Shown here one piece after another: positions 1 through 8,729 of a DNA stretch of 64,000 nt. The notes beneath the pieces are model-generated. The model searched no databases. It had not been told where the DNA came from and saw only the letters and a program-made list of their open reading frames with translations. The translations under genes were made by a program, and so were the position numbers. Source of the stretch: UMGS1601 sp900553335 (lineage in GTDB: Bacteria > Bacillota > Clostridia > Oscillospirales > Ruminococcaceae); contig CALEUW010000011.1 of NCBI GenBank assembly GCA_937920725.1, positions 51,964 through 115,963 on the forward strand, given 5' to 3'. Each line of letters starts with the position of its first letter. Position 1 is the first letter of the stretch.

Positions 1-91
1 GTCTTTTCTTTAACTAAAATCAATAATTTGTAGTAAATGTAAAAAGTAAGTTAAATCTTTGTTTTTTGGTTGTTTTGCATAAAAATATCCC

Positions 92-120
92 TTGACAATT
101 ATGCAATATTACGGTACAAT
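92..120 (+). promoter_or_regulatory. Sigma-70/SigA-type promoter of glgP
   Basis: TTGACA at 92-97 and TACAAT at 115-120 are separated by 17 bases. The start codon of the phosphorylase lies 36 bases further on. Confidence 0.75.
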
Positions 121-155
121 TAAAAAGGTTGAAAAATTTTTATGGAGGTAATGTC

Positions 156-2633
156 ATGGCAACTCAAAGTAAAGCTACCGCAAACGATAATAAGTCAGCG
201 GTAAAAAAGACTGCGTTAAAGCCAATAAAGAGCACAGTCGAAATCCCAATTACAGAAAAGGAATTTGAGGAAAAGCTTGTTGATATTTTAGGGGATCAGA
301 GCAGAACAACTCTTGATAAAGCGTCTGATAAACAGATTTACGAAGCAATCACACAGATAATCGTAAAGCTTTTAAAAGATAAGAGAAGAAAATTTGTAAA
401 CAAGATTCATTCCGAGGGCAAAAAGCAGGTTTATTATTTGTCAATGGAATTTCTAATGGGCCGTTCATTAAAAACTAATCTTTACAATCTTATGATCAAT
501 GATATGGTAAAGGGAGTTCTGGATAAGCACGGTATCAATATTGAGGGAATATACGAGTGTGAACCTGACGCAGGACTTGGAAACGGAGGACTTGGAAGAC
601 TTGCAGCTTGCTATCTTGACGGCCTTGCAACAGAGGGCTATTCTGCAATGGGATATTCGATCTGTTATGAGTTCGGAATTTTTAAGCAGAAGCTTGAGGA
701 CGGCTGGCAGACCGAGTTACCTGACAACTGGCTTCCGGGCGGAAAGTCATGGCTTGTTGAAAATTATGAAAGAGCCATCGAGGTTCACTTCGACGGAGAG
801 CTTAACGAGTACTGGGACGATCAGTATCACTGTGTCAATCACACAAATTATACTACCGTTAATGCCGTACCTGTTGATATGTATGTTGCAGGATATGACA
901 GCGAGGCAGTTTCCACATTAAGACTTTGGAAAGCGGTAACACCTTCGTTCGACATGAATATGTTTAACAAGGGGGATTACTCTAAGGCACTCGGACAGAA
1001 CATTATGGCTCAGGCTATTTCAAAGGTTTTGTATCCGAACGACAACCATGCAGAGGGTAAGTCTTTAAGACTCCGCCAGCAGTATTTTATGTGTGCGGCT
1101 TCTGTAGGAGATATAGTTGATAAGCATATGAGAACGTATGGAACGCTTGACAATCTCCATGAAAAGGTTGCGATCCATGTAAATGATACTCACCCAACAC
1201 TTGCGATCGCAGAGCTTATGAGAATACTTCTTGACGACTGCGGTTACTCTTGGAACAAGGCATGGCATATTGTTACAAATACTTTTGCTTATACAAATCA
1301 TACGGTAATGGCTGAAGCGTTGGAGAAGTGGGATTGCAATCTTGTAAGACAGGTTATTCCTAGAATTTTCTCTATCATTGTTGAAATTAACAATCGTTAT
1401 TGCAAGGACTTGTTTGACAGAACGGGCGATGAGGCAAGAACTTCGAGAATGTCTATAATTCAGAACAATCAGGTGAAGATGGCAAATCTTTGCGTTCATG
1501 CTTCACATTCTGTAAACGGAGTTGCAAAGATTCACTCTGAGATCATTAAGCAGGACGTTTTCCATGACGAGTATCTTGATACTCCTAATAAGTTTAAGAA
1601 TGTAACGAATGGAATTGCGTTTAGAAGATGGCTTTTGCAGTCAAATCCGGGCCTTACAAATCTGCTTCGTGAAAAGATCGGTGATGAATTCTTAAAGGAC
1701 GCTTCAAATCTTTCTAAATTTAATATGTTCAAGGACGATGCTGCTGTTTTGGACGCTCTTGCAAAGATCAAGCTTGAAAACAAAAAGAATTTTGCAAAAT
1801 ACGTTAAGAATCAGTATGGAACTGTTTTAAATGTTGATTCGGTATTCGATGTTCAGGTTAAAAGACTTCATGAATATAAGCGTCAGCACTTAAATGTTCT
1901 TAACATTTTGGCTCAGTACAATTATCTGCTTGAAAATCCTAATGCTGATTTCACGCCAAAGACATATATTTTCGCAGCGAAGGCGGCTCCGGGATATTAC
2001 CTTGCAAAACAGATAATAAAGCTTATATGGTCGCTTGGCGAGGAGCTTAAGAAGAATACTAAGATAAATGAAAAGCTGTCGGTTGTATTCCTTGAGGACT
2101 ATTGCGTTTCACTTTCAGAAATTTTAATGCCTGCGAGCGAAATTTCTGAGCAGATTTCTCTTGCAGGAACAGAAGCTTCCGGAACGGGTAATATGAAGCA
2201 AATGCTTAACGGTGCGATAACTCTCGGAACGATGGACGGAGCAAATGTTGAAATACACGAAGCTGTAGGAGATGAGAACATCATCACCTTTGGTATGTCG
2301 GCAGAAGAGGTAGTTGCCCGCAAGTCAAGCTATCACCCTGAGAAGTATTATAATGAAAACGGAATTATCCGTGCTGCAATTGACAAGATGACAGGCGGCA
2401 TAAACGGAAATACTTTTGAAGAGGTTGCAAACTCGCTTAAGTATAGTGATCCGTATATGGTTTTGGCTGATTTTGATTCTTATGCAGCTGCACAGGTGCG
2501 TTCAAGCGAGCTTTACAGGGATCAGAATAAGTGGCAGAAGATGAGCCTTGCAAATATTGCAGGAGCAGGTATCTTCTCAGCAGACAGGTCAGTTGAAGAT
2601 TACGCAAGAGATATTTGGGGACTGACTAAATAA
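156..2633 (+). CDS. glgP: Glycogen/maltodextrin phosphorylase
   Basis: This gene encodes an 825-residue cytoplasmic enzyme that releases glucose-1-phosphate from alpha-1,4-glucan ends. The length is typical of the GT35 family. The N-terminal half carries the GLGNGGLGRLAACYLD segment. The C-terminal half has the pyridoxal-phosphate region EASGTGNMKQMLNGA, with the cofactor lysine at about K681 and GTMDGANVEI just after it. I chose ATG 156 because TGGAGG lies at the right distance upstream; an in-frame TTG at 129 has no ribosome site. It is monocistronic, with its own promoter and terminator. A short Ala/Lys-rich N-terminal extension precedes the conserved body. Confidence 0.95.
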   Translation: MATQSKATANDNKSAVKKTALKPIKSTVEIPITEKEFEEKLVDILGDQSRTTLDKASDKQIYEAITQIIVKLLKDKRRKFVNKIHSEGKKQVYYLSMEFLMGRSLKTNLYNLMINDMVKGVLDKHGINIEGIYECEPDAGLGNGGLGRLAACYLDGLATEGYSAMGYSICYEFGIFKQKLEDGWQTELPDNWLPGGKSWLVENYERAIEVHFDGELNEYWDDQYHCVNHTNYTTVNAVPVDMYVAGYDSEAVSTLRLWKAVTPSFDMNMFNKGDYSKALGQNIMAQAISKVLYPNDNHAEGKSLRLRQQYFMCAASVGDIVDKHMRTYGTLDNLHEKVAIHVNDTHPTLAIAELMRILLDDCGYSWNKAWHIVTNTFAYTNHTVMAEALEKWDCNLVRQVIPRIFSIIVEINNRYCKDLFDRTGDEARTSRMSIIQNNQVKMANLCVHASHSVNGVAKIHSEIIKQDVFHDEYLDTPNKFKNVTNGIAFRRWLLQSNPGLTNLLREKIGDEFLKDASNLSKFNMFKDDAAVLDALAKIKLENKKNFAKYVKNQYGTVLNVDSVFDVQVKRLHEYKRQHLNVLNILAQYNYLLENPNADFTPKTYIFAAKAAPGYYLAKQIIKLIWSLGEELKKNTKINEKLSVVFLEDYCVSLSEILMPASEISEQISLAGTEASGTGNMKQMLNGAITLGTMDGANVEIHEAVGDENIITFGMSAEEVVARKSSYHPEKYYNENGIIRAAIDKMTGGINGNTFEEVANSLKYSDPYMVLADFDSYAAAQVRSSELYRDQNKWQKMSLANIAGAGIFSADRSVEDYARDIWGLTK

Positions 2634-2680
2634 TGCGTAATTCGTGATTAAAATAATCTATAATAAATAATGGGTTTATA

Positions 2681-2712
2681 AAAGGGGTTGTTTAATGTTA
2701 AACAGCCCCTTT
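2681..2712 (+). terminator. Terminator of glgP
   Basis: A 15-bp stem (2681-2695 with 2698-2712, one G-U pair) has a two-base loop and is followed by TATTCTTTC. Confidence 0.75.
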
Positions 2713-2762
2713 ATTCTTTCAAAATATACATTAGTTACCGATAAAAAATATTATAAAAATCA

Positions 2763-2791
2763 TTGACAATTGCAGGAGTGTTTTGTATAAT
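2763..2791 (+). promoter_or_regulatory. Consensus promoter of the cellulase gene
   Basis: TTGACA at 2763-2768 and TATAAT at 2786-2791 are exactly 17 bases apart, a perfect consensus. This suggests strong expression. A ribosome site AGGAGGT follows at about 2824. Confidence 0.8.
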
Positions 2792-2839
2792 TAATATAAA
2801 GAGTCTTATGTAAGACAACAAATAGGAGGTATAAAAATA

Positions 2840-4669
2840 ATGCGAAAAAATTTAATGATCAAAAAGCTTTTGAGCAGCGTTTTAGCAGCAGCATTAGCAG
2901 CCACAGCTCTTGTGTCTGCACCGATGAGCGCAAGCGCAGTTTCAGGTGAAGATCAGTCATTTGAAGATCTCGACAAGACAGCTATTGTTGAAGCAATGGG
3001 TCCTGCTTGGAATCTTGGAAATCAGCTTGAGGCTGTCAGCGGCAGAACACCGAGCGAAACAGCATGGGGAAACCCAACTATTACTCAGAATACCTTTAAA
3101 ATGGTTAAGGACGCAGGTTTTACCAGCGTAAGAATACCGATTTCATATCTTGGAAGAATCGGTAATGGTCCTGATTACAAGATTGAATCTTCGTGGCTTA
3201 AAAGAATAAAAGAAGTCGTTGACATGGCAATGAAGGAAGATCTTTATGCTATTATCAATATGCACGGTGATGGTTATACTACTATGGTAAATAATGGTGC
3301 ATGGCTATTGTGTAATGCTCCTGACAATGAGCAGCCTGCAATTAAGGCGAAGTATGAAGCGTGCTGGAAGCAAATTGCTGATGTTTTTGCTGACTATGAC
3401 GAGCATCTTATTTTTGAGTCAATGAACGAGGAATTTGATGGTGTATATAGCACACCAAATAAAAAATATTATGCAAATATTAATGCTTACAATCAGATTT
3501 TTGTTGATACAGTAAGACAGTCAGGCGGCAACAATGCTAAGCGTTGGCTTCTTGTTCCGGGTTGGAACACAGATATAAACTACACCTGCGGTGATTATGG
3601 TTTTGAAATTCCTACAGACACATATAGGGATTCTTCAATTCCGGCAAGCGAGCAGAGAATTATGATTTCGGTTCACTATTATAATCCGTGGGATTTCTGT
3701 GGTGAAGGCAAGAAAACCGAATGGGGAACAGACGCTGAAGTAAAGACATTAACAGATAATTTTGACAGGTGTTACACTTCGTTTGTTAATAAAGGCTATC
3801 CTGTAGTTATCGGAGAATACGGTGCTGTAGATGGTGGTAATAATACAGACAGCAGAGTTAAATTTGTTAATACGGTATGTAGAACTGCAAGAAGCAGAGG
3901 AATGGTTCCGGTTATCTGGGACAATAACGGACACGGCACTGGTGCTGACAAATTCGGTTTGTTTAACAGAAGCACATTTAAGGTTACACAGCCTGAGATA
4001 ATCAAGGGTATTATGGATGCATATGAGGGGGAACCTGATCCGGCACCTGTTATTGTTGATCCGATTACAAAAGATGAAGCACTTGCAGTTGTTAATTGCG
4101 GTGATGAAGAAGATGCAGTAACAGTCCTTAAGGGAGTTGCTGATGCATCATTAAACGGAGCAACAACAGCCAGATTTACTATAGACACCGCTGCTGATGT
4201 GGCATTTAACCAGTATTCAGCTCTTTGGGTGCTTAAACAGGTTGGCAGCAAGACAGAGTATGTTAAGATAATCGGTGATAGCGATATAACCGGCGCAACA
4301 TGTTTGACATATGAAGTTGCATTGAAGACTCCTATTGCTGAGGGAGATGATTTCATAATCAGCGTTTATACCGGTTCGTGGAAAGAAGCAGAAGATTATG
4401 TATTATTAATCAGACAGTTAGAATTACTTGACGCTGACGGAAATGTATTAAAGACTGTTAAGAAGAGTGATGGTCTTCCTGGAGATGTAAATAATGATGG
4501 ACAGATTACAACTGCTGACGTAGGACTTGCAAACGCTCATGCAAAGAGTATAAGCACTCTTACAGACGATCGGTTTGCACGTGCAGATGTAAACGGCGAC
4601 GGCAAAATTACAACAGGTGACGTTGGTATGATCAACTCTCACGCAAAGGGTACAAAGCTTTTGTGGTAA
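2840..4669 (+). CDS. Secreted GH5 endoglucanase-type glycoside hydrolase with type I dockerin
   Basis: This 609-residue protein is predicted to cleave beta-1,4-glucan and to dock onto a cohesin scaffold outside the cell. Residues 1-34 form a Sec signal peptide (hydrophobic core, then SASA). Residues 40-400 read as glycoside hydrolase family 5: NLGNQLE, MHGDGY, ESMNEE with the acid/base at E197, and VIGEYGA with the nucleophile at E326. Residues 415-545 are a beta-rich linker or carbohydrate-binding-like module that I do not recognise. Residues 548-609 are two calcium-binding dockerin repeats (GDVNNDGQITTADVG and ADVNGDGKITTGDVG). No scaffoldin or cohesin gene is in the window. The exact substrate (cellulose, mannan, xyloglucan) cannot be set from sequence. 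Confidence 0.93.
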   Translation: MRKNLMIKKLLSSVLAAALAATALVSAPMSASAVSGEDQSFEDLDKTAIVEAMGPAWNLGNQLEAVSGRTPSETAWGNPTITQNTFKMVKDAGFTSVRIPISYLGRIGNGPDYKIESSWLKRIKEVVDMAMKEDLYAIINMHGDGYTTMVNNGAWLLCNAPDNEQPAIKAKYEACWKQIADVFADYDEHLIFESMNEEFDGVYSTPNKKYYANINAYNQIFVDTVRQSGGNNAKRWLLVPGWNTDINYTCGDYGFEIPTDTYRDSSIPASEQRIMISVHYYNPWDFCGEGKKTEWGTDAEVKTLTDNFDRCYTSFVNKGYPVVIGEYGAVDGGNNTDSRVKFVNTVCRTARSRGMVPVIWDNNGHGTGADKFGLFNRSTFKVTQPEIIKGIMDAYEGEPDPAPVIVDPITKDEALAVVNCGDEEDAVTVLKGVADASLNGATTARFTIDTAADVAFNQYSALWVLKQVGSKTEYVKIIGDSDITGATCLTYEVALKTPIAEGDDFIISVYTGSWKEAEDYVLLIRQLELLDADGNVLKTVKKSDGLPGDVNNDGQITTADVGLANAHAKSISTLTDDRFARADVNGDGKITTGDVGMINSHAKGTKLLW

Positions 4670-4686
4670 CATAATATGAATGCAAC

Positions 4687-4715
4687 AAACCCCCAAGCAA
4701 ATCGCTTGGGGGTTT
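4687..4715. terminator. Bidirectional terminator between cellulase and ispD
   Basis: A perfect 12-bp inverted repeat (4687-4698 and 4704-4715) with a five-base loop sits between two convergent genes. Confidence 0.75.
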
Positions 4716-4722
4716 AACTTTT

Positions 4723-5442
4723 CTATTGATCGTTGAGAGCAAGATATCCTTCGGCAAAGGCTAGGTCGCTTTTATAGGTGAGCTTTATGTTTGAGATTTC
4801 GCCATCGACCGTAAACACTTTTTCGCCTGCCAGTGTGAAAAGTCTTGAGCAATCTGTAGCGAGTTCTTTTTCAGAGTCGGAAAGAGATTTCCAGATTTTC
4901 TCAAATCTCAAAGCGTTAAAGGTTTGAGGTGTTTGAATCTGAAGCATCTGATTTCTGTCGAATATTTCTTCAACAGTATTCTTGCCTTTTGCAATAGTGT
5001 CTGTTGCAAAAATAGCAGTTGTGCAAGGTCCCTTTTCAGCACAGGTTTTTAAATTCTGTGAAATAATTCGTTTGTTGATAAAAGGTCTTACGCTGTCGTG
5101 AGTGAGAATGATTGTAGACTCATCAAGCTCGCCGTTTTCCCTTAAAAAATCAATTGCTCTTAAAATAGTTTCGTTTCTGGAGCTGCCTCCGATCAAAACC
5201 TGAACATTTGAAATGTCATATTCACAAAGCAAATCGCAGGTGTATTTTTCATAGTCAGCGGGAACCAAAATAAGTACATTGTCAAAATCACCGTGAAGAA
5301 AATGCCGTACTGTGTGTATTAAAACGGGACAACCTCCGATTTTTATATATTGCTTTGGTATCATGGCTCCCATTCTTGTTCCTGAACCTCCTGCTGCGAT
5401 TACGGCTATCTTGTTGTTTTTCAAAATCTCACTTCCAATCAA
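4723..5442 (-). CDS. ispD: 2-C-methyl-D-erythritol 4-phosphate cytidylyltransferase
   Basis: This 239-residue cytoplasmic enzyme joins CTP to MEP in the non-mevalonate isoprenoid pathway. The N-terminal nucleotide-binding signature AAGGSGTRMG is followed by PKQY, and THDSVRPF lies mid-protein, all typical of IspD. TarI (ribitol-phosphate cytidylyltransferase) is a close relative; no tar or tag genes are nearby, so IspD is preferred. The gene stands alone, converging with the cellulase. A dispersed hairpin repeat lies directly upstream. Confidence 0.88.
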   Translation of the reverse strand: MIGSEILKNNKIAVIAAGGSGTRMGAMIPKQYIKIGGCPVLIHTVRHFLHGDFDNVLILVPADYEKYTCDLLCEYDISNVQVLIGGSSRNETILRAIDFLRENGELDESTIILTHDSVRPFINKRIISQNLKTCAEKGPCTTAIFATDTIAKGKNTVEEIFDRNQMLQIQTPQTFNALRFEKIWKSLSDSEKELATDCSRLFTLAGEKVFTVDGEISNIKLTYKSDLAFAEGYLALNDQ

Positions 5443-5461
5443 TATGTCTTATTGCTTTTTT

Positions 5462-5542
5462 CAATAAGTGGCAACGTCTCCGTCATTCAACAAACAACAG
5501 GGCGTTAGTCCGTTAGATACTGGGGACATAGTCATTATTATA
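5462..5542 (+). repeat. Dispersed intergenic hairpin repeat, copy 1
   Basis: This is a copy of a family with core CAATAAGGGG, a short loop, then CC..ATTCAAC. Here it is followed by CAACAGGGCGTTAG and ends with GGGGACATAGTCATTATTATA. It closely matches the reverse complement of 42242-42294 and the forward strand at 61849-61980. Confidence 0.65.
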
Positions 5543-5588
5543 ATTATACTCAATAAAAAAAGCCTTGTCAAACTAATAGATGAAAAAC

Positions 5589-5618
5589 AAAACCCCCGAG
5601 TTTGATCTCAGGGATTTT
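5589..5618 (-). terminator. Terminator at the end of the phage-type cluster
   Basis: The stem AAAATCCCTGAG/CTCGGGGGTTTT (minus strand, two mismatches) is followed by GTTTTTC. Confidence 0.7.
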
Positions 5619-5634
5619 GTTGATTGATAACAAC

Positions 5635-6597
5635 TTAATCTAAGGATATATCTCCTGAGTAGCTGTCATAGTAAGTATAAAGCTTTGTAAAAACTCCGTT
5701 TTTGTTGGCAGTAATATTAATTCTGTGAATTCTCCTTTCAGACACGAATAAACCACCGTTACTATATCTCACAGTAAATTTATCAAATAGATCTTCTCCG
5801 TGATAGTTCAAAACCTTTACCGCTCTATACTTTGCCGCTCTGTTTGAATAACATATCCTTTTTTTCAAAGCGATATCCGGATCAGCAGTCCATTGTCTGT
5901 CGTAATTGATTTTTGATTCTCTTATAATTGATCTGTCTATAGCGTATGTGTTTGTAAGCTCATATGTTTCATAAGAGTCATCATAATCCTTCATATTGAT
6001 CTGTGAAATAAGATTTGAAAGATTACTTCCGTAAGATGAATTGATTATTTCGTCAGTATAAGTGTATTTGTAGTAACCTGCTTCGGGTGGTGTAGCCATA
6101 ACGGTATTAGCATTTCTGATATAAGGATAGCTTCCGTATGCTTTTGTTGTGTAGGTAACAATAGCGTCCCAAAGTGTGTCTTTATCAAGAATATAAATGT
6201 AATTGACTTTTTTAGTGTTTGCTTCACAGCTGATTTTCGGAAGTGTTATATTTGAAGTTAAAACACCGCTTAAATCTACATTGCTGTTGATTCTTGGGAT
6301 TGGCTGATTAACTCCAAGTGCTGCCGTATAGCCTCTGCTGTAAAGTGTGATCAAGAATTTTTGATCTGAGCAGCGCTGTGATTCAATGGTATAAATCGGA
6401 CCGTTGTGGATGATCTTACTTTCTATAGTCACAGTAACCTCGTTTGGATCGGTGAGAACTGTTTCGCTTAAAAACGTTATGTTAAGTGACGAATAAGGAG
6501 TGTACCATTCCTTGTCGTAGGTCATGGAAATAATATCCTGGCTCACCAAAGATCTGTTCGACGCAGTCTCAAAAATAGTTACTCTAATACTATTCAT
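5635..6597 (-). CDS. Phage baseplate-hub/late-control D-like tail protein
   Basis: This 320-residue beta-rich protein has a layout reminiscent of XkdQ/gpD-type hub proteins of contractile-tail phages: an N-terminal strand-rich domain, then IHNGPIYTIESQRCSD and ITLYSRGYTAALG. It starts at ATG 6597, overlapping the previous gene by 8 bases, and is the last gene of the cluster before a terminator. No tape-measure, fibre or lysis gene follows. The family call is by overall look only, so the function is tentative. A structure-based search would decide between hub protein and unknown. Confidence 0.5.
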   Translation of the reverse strand: MNSIRVTIFETASNRSLVSQDIISMTYDKEWYTPYSSLNITFLSETVLTDPNEVTVTIESKIIHNGPIYTIESQRCSDQKFLITLYSRGYTAALGVNQPIPRINSNVDLSGVLTSNITLPKISCEANTKKVNYIYILDKDTLWDAIVTYTTKAYGSYPYIRNANTVMATPPEAGYYKYTYTDEIINSSYGSNLSNLISQINMKDYDDSYETYELTNTYAIDRSIIRESKINYDRQWTADPDIALKKRICYSNRAAKYRAVKVLNYHGEDLFDKFTVRYSNGGLFVSERRIHRINITANKNGVFTKLYTYYDSYSGDISLD

Positions 6598-6937
6598 CGT
6601 TTACATACAGCAGGATATCTACAGTACCCAGCTTTTCTCCCGATTTAAGATCAATTTCAAAGTCATATATTTGTGCATTTGAATACACTTTCTGATTTAT
6701 GTGAACTGTTTTTTCTGCCGACAAACCTGATTCCAGCAAGTCAGACAAATACTCATAATCCTCACTTAATATTTTTCCGCTAAGAGTAATAAATTTTCGT
6801 TTAACTCCCATGTTTCTTGTAATAATGCCGTTTGAAGCGGTGGTTATAAAAGAAACATCAGAACTTCTTTTGATAACTGCTTTGTCACAAAAGATTTTAA
6901 CATCATTTATCGAAACTGAAATTTCGTATTTTTCCAC
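6590..6937 (-). CDS. Small phage tail-associated protein, unrecognised
   Basis: This 115-residue protein uses a GTG start whose first base overlaps the upstream TAG stop, with AAGGAG upstream. It looks all-beta, with no membrane segment or cysteine cluster. Its position immediately before the hub-like protein suggests a tail-tube or baseplate connector role, in the way XkdP-type proteins precede XkdQ. That is context, not homology. Coupled translation with both neighbours (1-base and 8-base overlaps) shows that it belongs to the operon. Confidence 0.6.
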   Translation of the reverse strand: MEKYEISVSINDVKIFCDKAVIKRSSDVSFITTASNGIITRNMGVKRKFITLSGKILSEDYEYLSDLLESGLSAEKTVHINQKVYSNAQIYDFEIDLKSGEKLGTVDILLYVNDE

Positions 6938-7338
6938 TAAGAAACTCCTTTCAAAAGATAAGATAATTTAAAAATCATTTCGCTTTTCAGGCATTTATAT
7001 ACGCTTGAATAGCGTACAGAATTTGTAAAGATGCTGGTAATATTGAGATTCTTGCTTTGATAAAAGCTCTGTAACAAGGTATCAGAGCATTCTTCAACAG
7101 CATTAATTGTTTCGGACGGTTTAAAATACATAGAGATTTTTACTTCAAGCTCATATTCCTCAAAAACATTGCCATCGTTTGATATTGCTTTGCCGACAGA
7201 CCTATCGGATAAAACATCAATAGTTGCAAATCTTGCATCTAAGCGATTTTCGTAATTGTTGTTTTCATAAACATACGATGATCTGAAGCCTTTGTCTGTA
7301 AGTATTTTTGATATTTGATTGTATATGCTTGCTAACAA
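6937..7338 (-). CDS. Probable phage minor tail/tail-terminator protein
   Basis: This 133-residue protein starts at TTG 7338, chosen because GGGAGGAG lies upstream and no ATG fits. Its length, mixed alpha/beta pattern and place after the connector gene match tail-completion or terminator proteins of siphoviruses and myoviruses. I recognise no specific family motif. It overlaps the next gene by one base. Confidence 0.5.
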   Translation of the reverse strand: MLASIYNQISKILTDKGFRSSYVYENNNYENRLDARFATIDVLSDRSVGKAISNDGNVFEEYELEVKISMYFKPSETINAVEECSDTLLQSFYQSKNLNITSIFTNSVRYSSVYKCLKSEMIFKLSYLLKGVS

Positions 7339-7359
7339 AAAACTCCTCCCTTCAAAAGC

Positions 7360-7728
7360 TTAAATCTTAGAAAATATAAAGTCATCGTCATCAATGAGAT
7401 GTCTTACGGATTTTACCGCCATATTCATCATAAGCGCCGACGATTTTAGTCTTAGTGAGTTTTCGCTTTCGGACACAAACGCTCCGCTTTCGGACAAAAA
7501 CCGGTTTTCTCTTGAATATATAACGGTATTGTAATTATAAAAAGCAATACACGCTGCCGCATATGCAAGCTCTTCAAGTTCTTCATCGGTATATGCGTCC
7601 GCCGGTTTGAGCAAGCGGTTTGAAAGATAGTAATATGCGGATTTTATGATATCAATATAATCTGATTGATATATTGGTGATATGCCTGAGAGCTTACAAA
7701 AAATCGTAATTACGGTATTCAGATTCAT
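7360..7728 (-). CDS. Phage head-tail connector (gp6-like adaptor)
   Basis: This 122-residue mainly helical protein lies directly after the capsid gene. The N-terminal helices, the acidic EELEELAYAAACIAFYNYN segment and the C-terminal helix fit the gp6/gp15 adaptor fold that joins portal to tail. The start ATG 7728 has GGAGAG upstream, and the gap to the capsid stop is 12 bases. The call rests on size, helicity and gene order. Confidence 0.55.
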   Translation of the reverse strand: MNLNTVITIFCKLSGISPIYQSDYIDIIKSAYYYLSNRLLKPADAYTDEELEELAYAAACIAFYNYNTVIYSRENRFLSESGAFVSESENSLRLKSSALMMNMAVKSVRHLIDDDDFIFSKI

Positions 7729-7740
7729 TTCAGCTCTCCG

Positions 7741-8718
7741 TTACGCTGAAATCTCTAGCTTTAGCATAGCTAATGAGTTAATTTTGCTGATTCCCATCAT
7801 TACAGATGCTGCGATTTCATCAAATTGTAAAGTTATAAGCTTTCCGGTTTCAACAATCATGTCGCTGCTCTGTACAAGCTCATAGCAGTATTTGCTGGAA
7901 AAACCGTAATAGCAGCTGGTTTCAAGACCGGAAACAGGAATAATTGTAACTCCGAAAGGTGTCTTGATACATGAATTATCTGTATCTATCCCGGTAGAAA
8001 TCTGATTTTTGATTTCGCTGAATCCAAGTATCTTTGCATACATCTGCTTTGAACAGAAAATAGTGTCCATATCAAAGTCACTCATTGTCTTCCAGAAATC
8101 AATAAGTGAATTATATGAAAATGCGGCTTCTTTAACGCTGACAGTGTCAGTGAACATTTCACCTATGGTTGGAACGAGATTTGCGTTTGCGCTTTTAGCG
8201 ATTGACATACCAAGCTGTCTTAGTAAAACGGCAAATGTATCAATTCTCTTCTGTCTGATAGACTCATAAGAGATTTTGAGAGCCTTGGCATATTTGTTTG
8301 CTGACGAGCTGGTTGTAGTAACCGTTATGAGGCCCATTTCTTTACCCTCTGAAACATAGTCGTTCTTATCGTCGTCATCAACGGACAACACACTGTAAAT
8401 GTTGTCGTCTACGTTAATAATAGAAGCAGCAGATCGGCTTACTATAAATTCGTCATCAAAGCCCTGTTTAATCTGTCTGCGAATAAATTCAGGAAACAGT
8501 ACAGCTGACTCTGAAGTTGTGAAAAACTTAGCGACTGTGTCGCAGTCGTTACCGCTTATCTTAATATCGAATCTCTTGAGCTGCCTTTCAAAAGCGTCTA
8601 ATCCTTTAAGGGGAGTATCTGTGTAGTTTTCATCCGGATCAAGATTTGAAAGAACTGCTGAAAAGCTTTTTCCTGAAATGTTATACATTGTCTTATCTAG
8701 TTTAATATCGTTGTACAT
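7741..8718 (-). CDS. Phage major capsid protein
   Basis: This 325-residue protein sits in the usual capsid position after the protease/scaffold gene. Features of HK97-fold capsid proteins are an N-terminal segment with LFPEFIRRQIKQG, a central long helix (KYAKALKISYESIRQKR) and a C-terminal region ending in a hydrophobic strand. Start ATG 8718 follows GGAGATTTTT. No N-terminal delta domain of about 100 residues is obvious, so the scaffold may be the C-terminal part of the upstream protein. The frame is intact. Confidence 0.75.
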   Translation of the reverse strand: MYNDIKLDKTMYNISGKSFSAVLSNLDPDENYTDTPLKGLDAFERQLKRFDIKISGNDCDTVAKFFTTSESAVLFPEFIRRQIKQGFDDEFIVSRSAASIINVDDNIYSVLSVDDDDKNDYVSEGKEMGLITVTTTSSSANKYAKALKISYESIRQKRIDTFAVLLRQLGMSIAKSANANLVPTIGEMFTDTVSVKEAAFSYNSLIDFWKTMSDFDMDTIFCSKQMYAKILGFSEIKNQISTGIDTDNSCIKTPFGVTIIPVSGLETSCYYGFSSKYCYELVQSSDMIVETGKLITLQFDEIAASVMMGISKINSLAMLKLEISA

Positions 8719-8729
8719 AAAAATCTCCT

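Noticed and set aside
3796..4356. 186-codon frame antisense to the cellulase
   Set aside because: It lies wholly inside the GH5/dockerin gene and its sequence is a Ser/Thr/Ala-rich shadow of codon bias.
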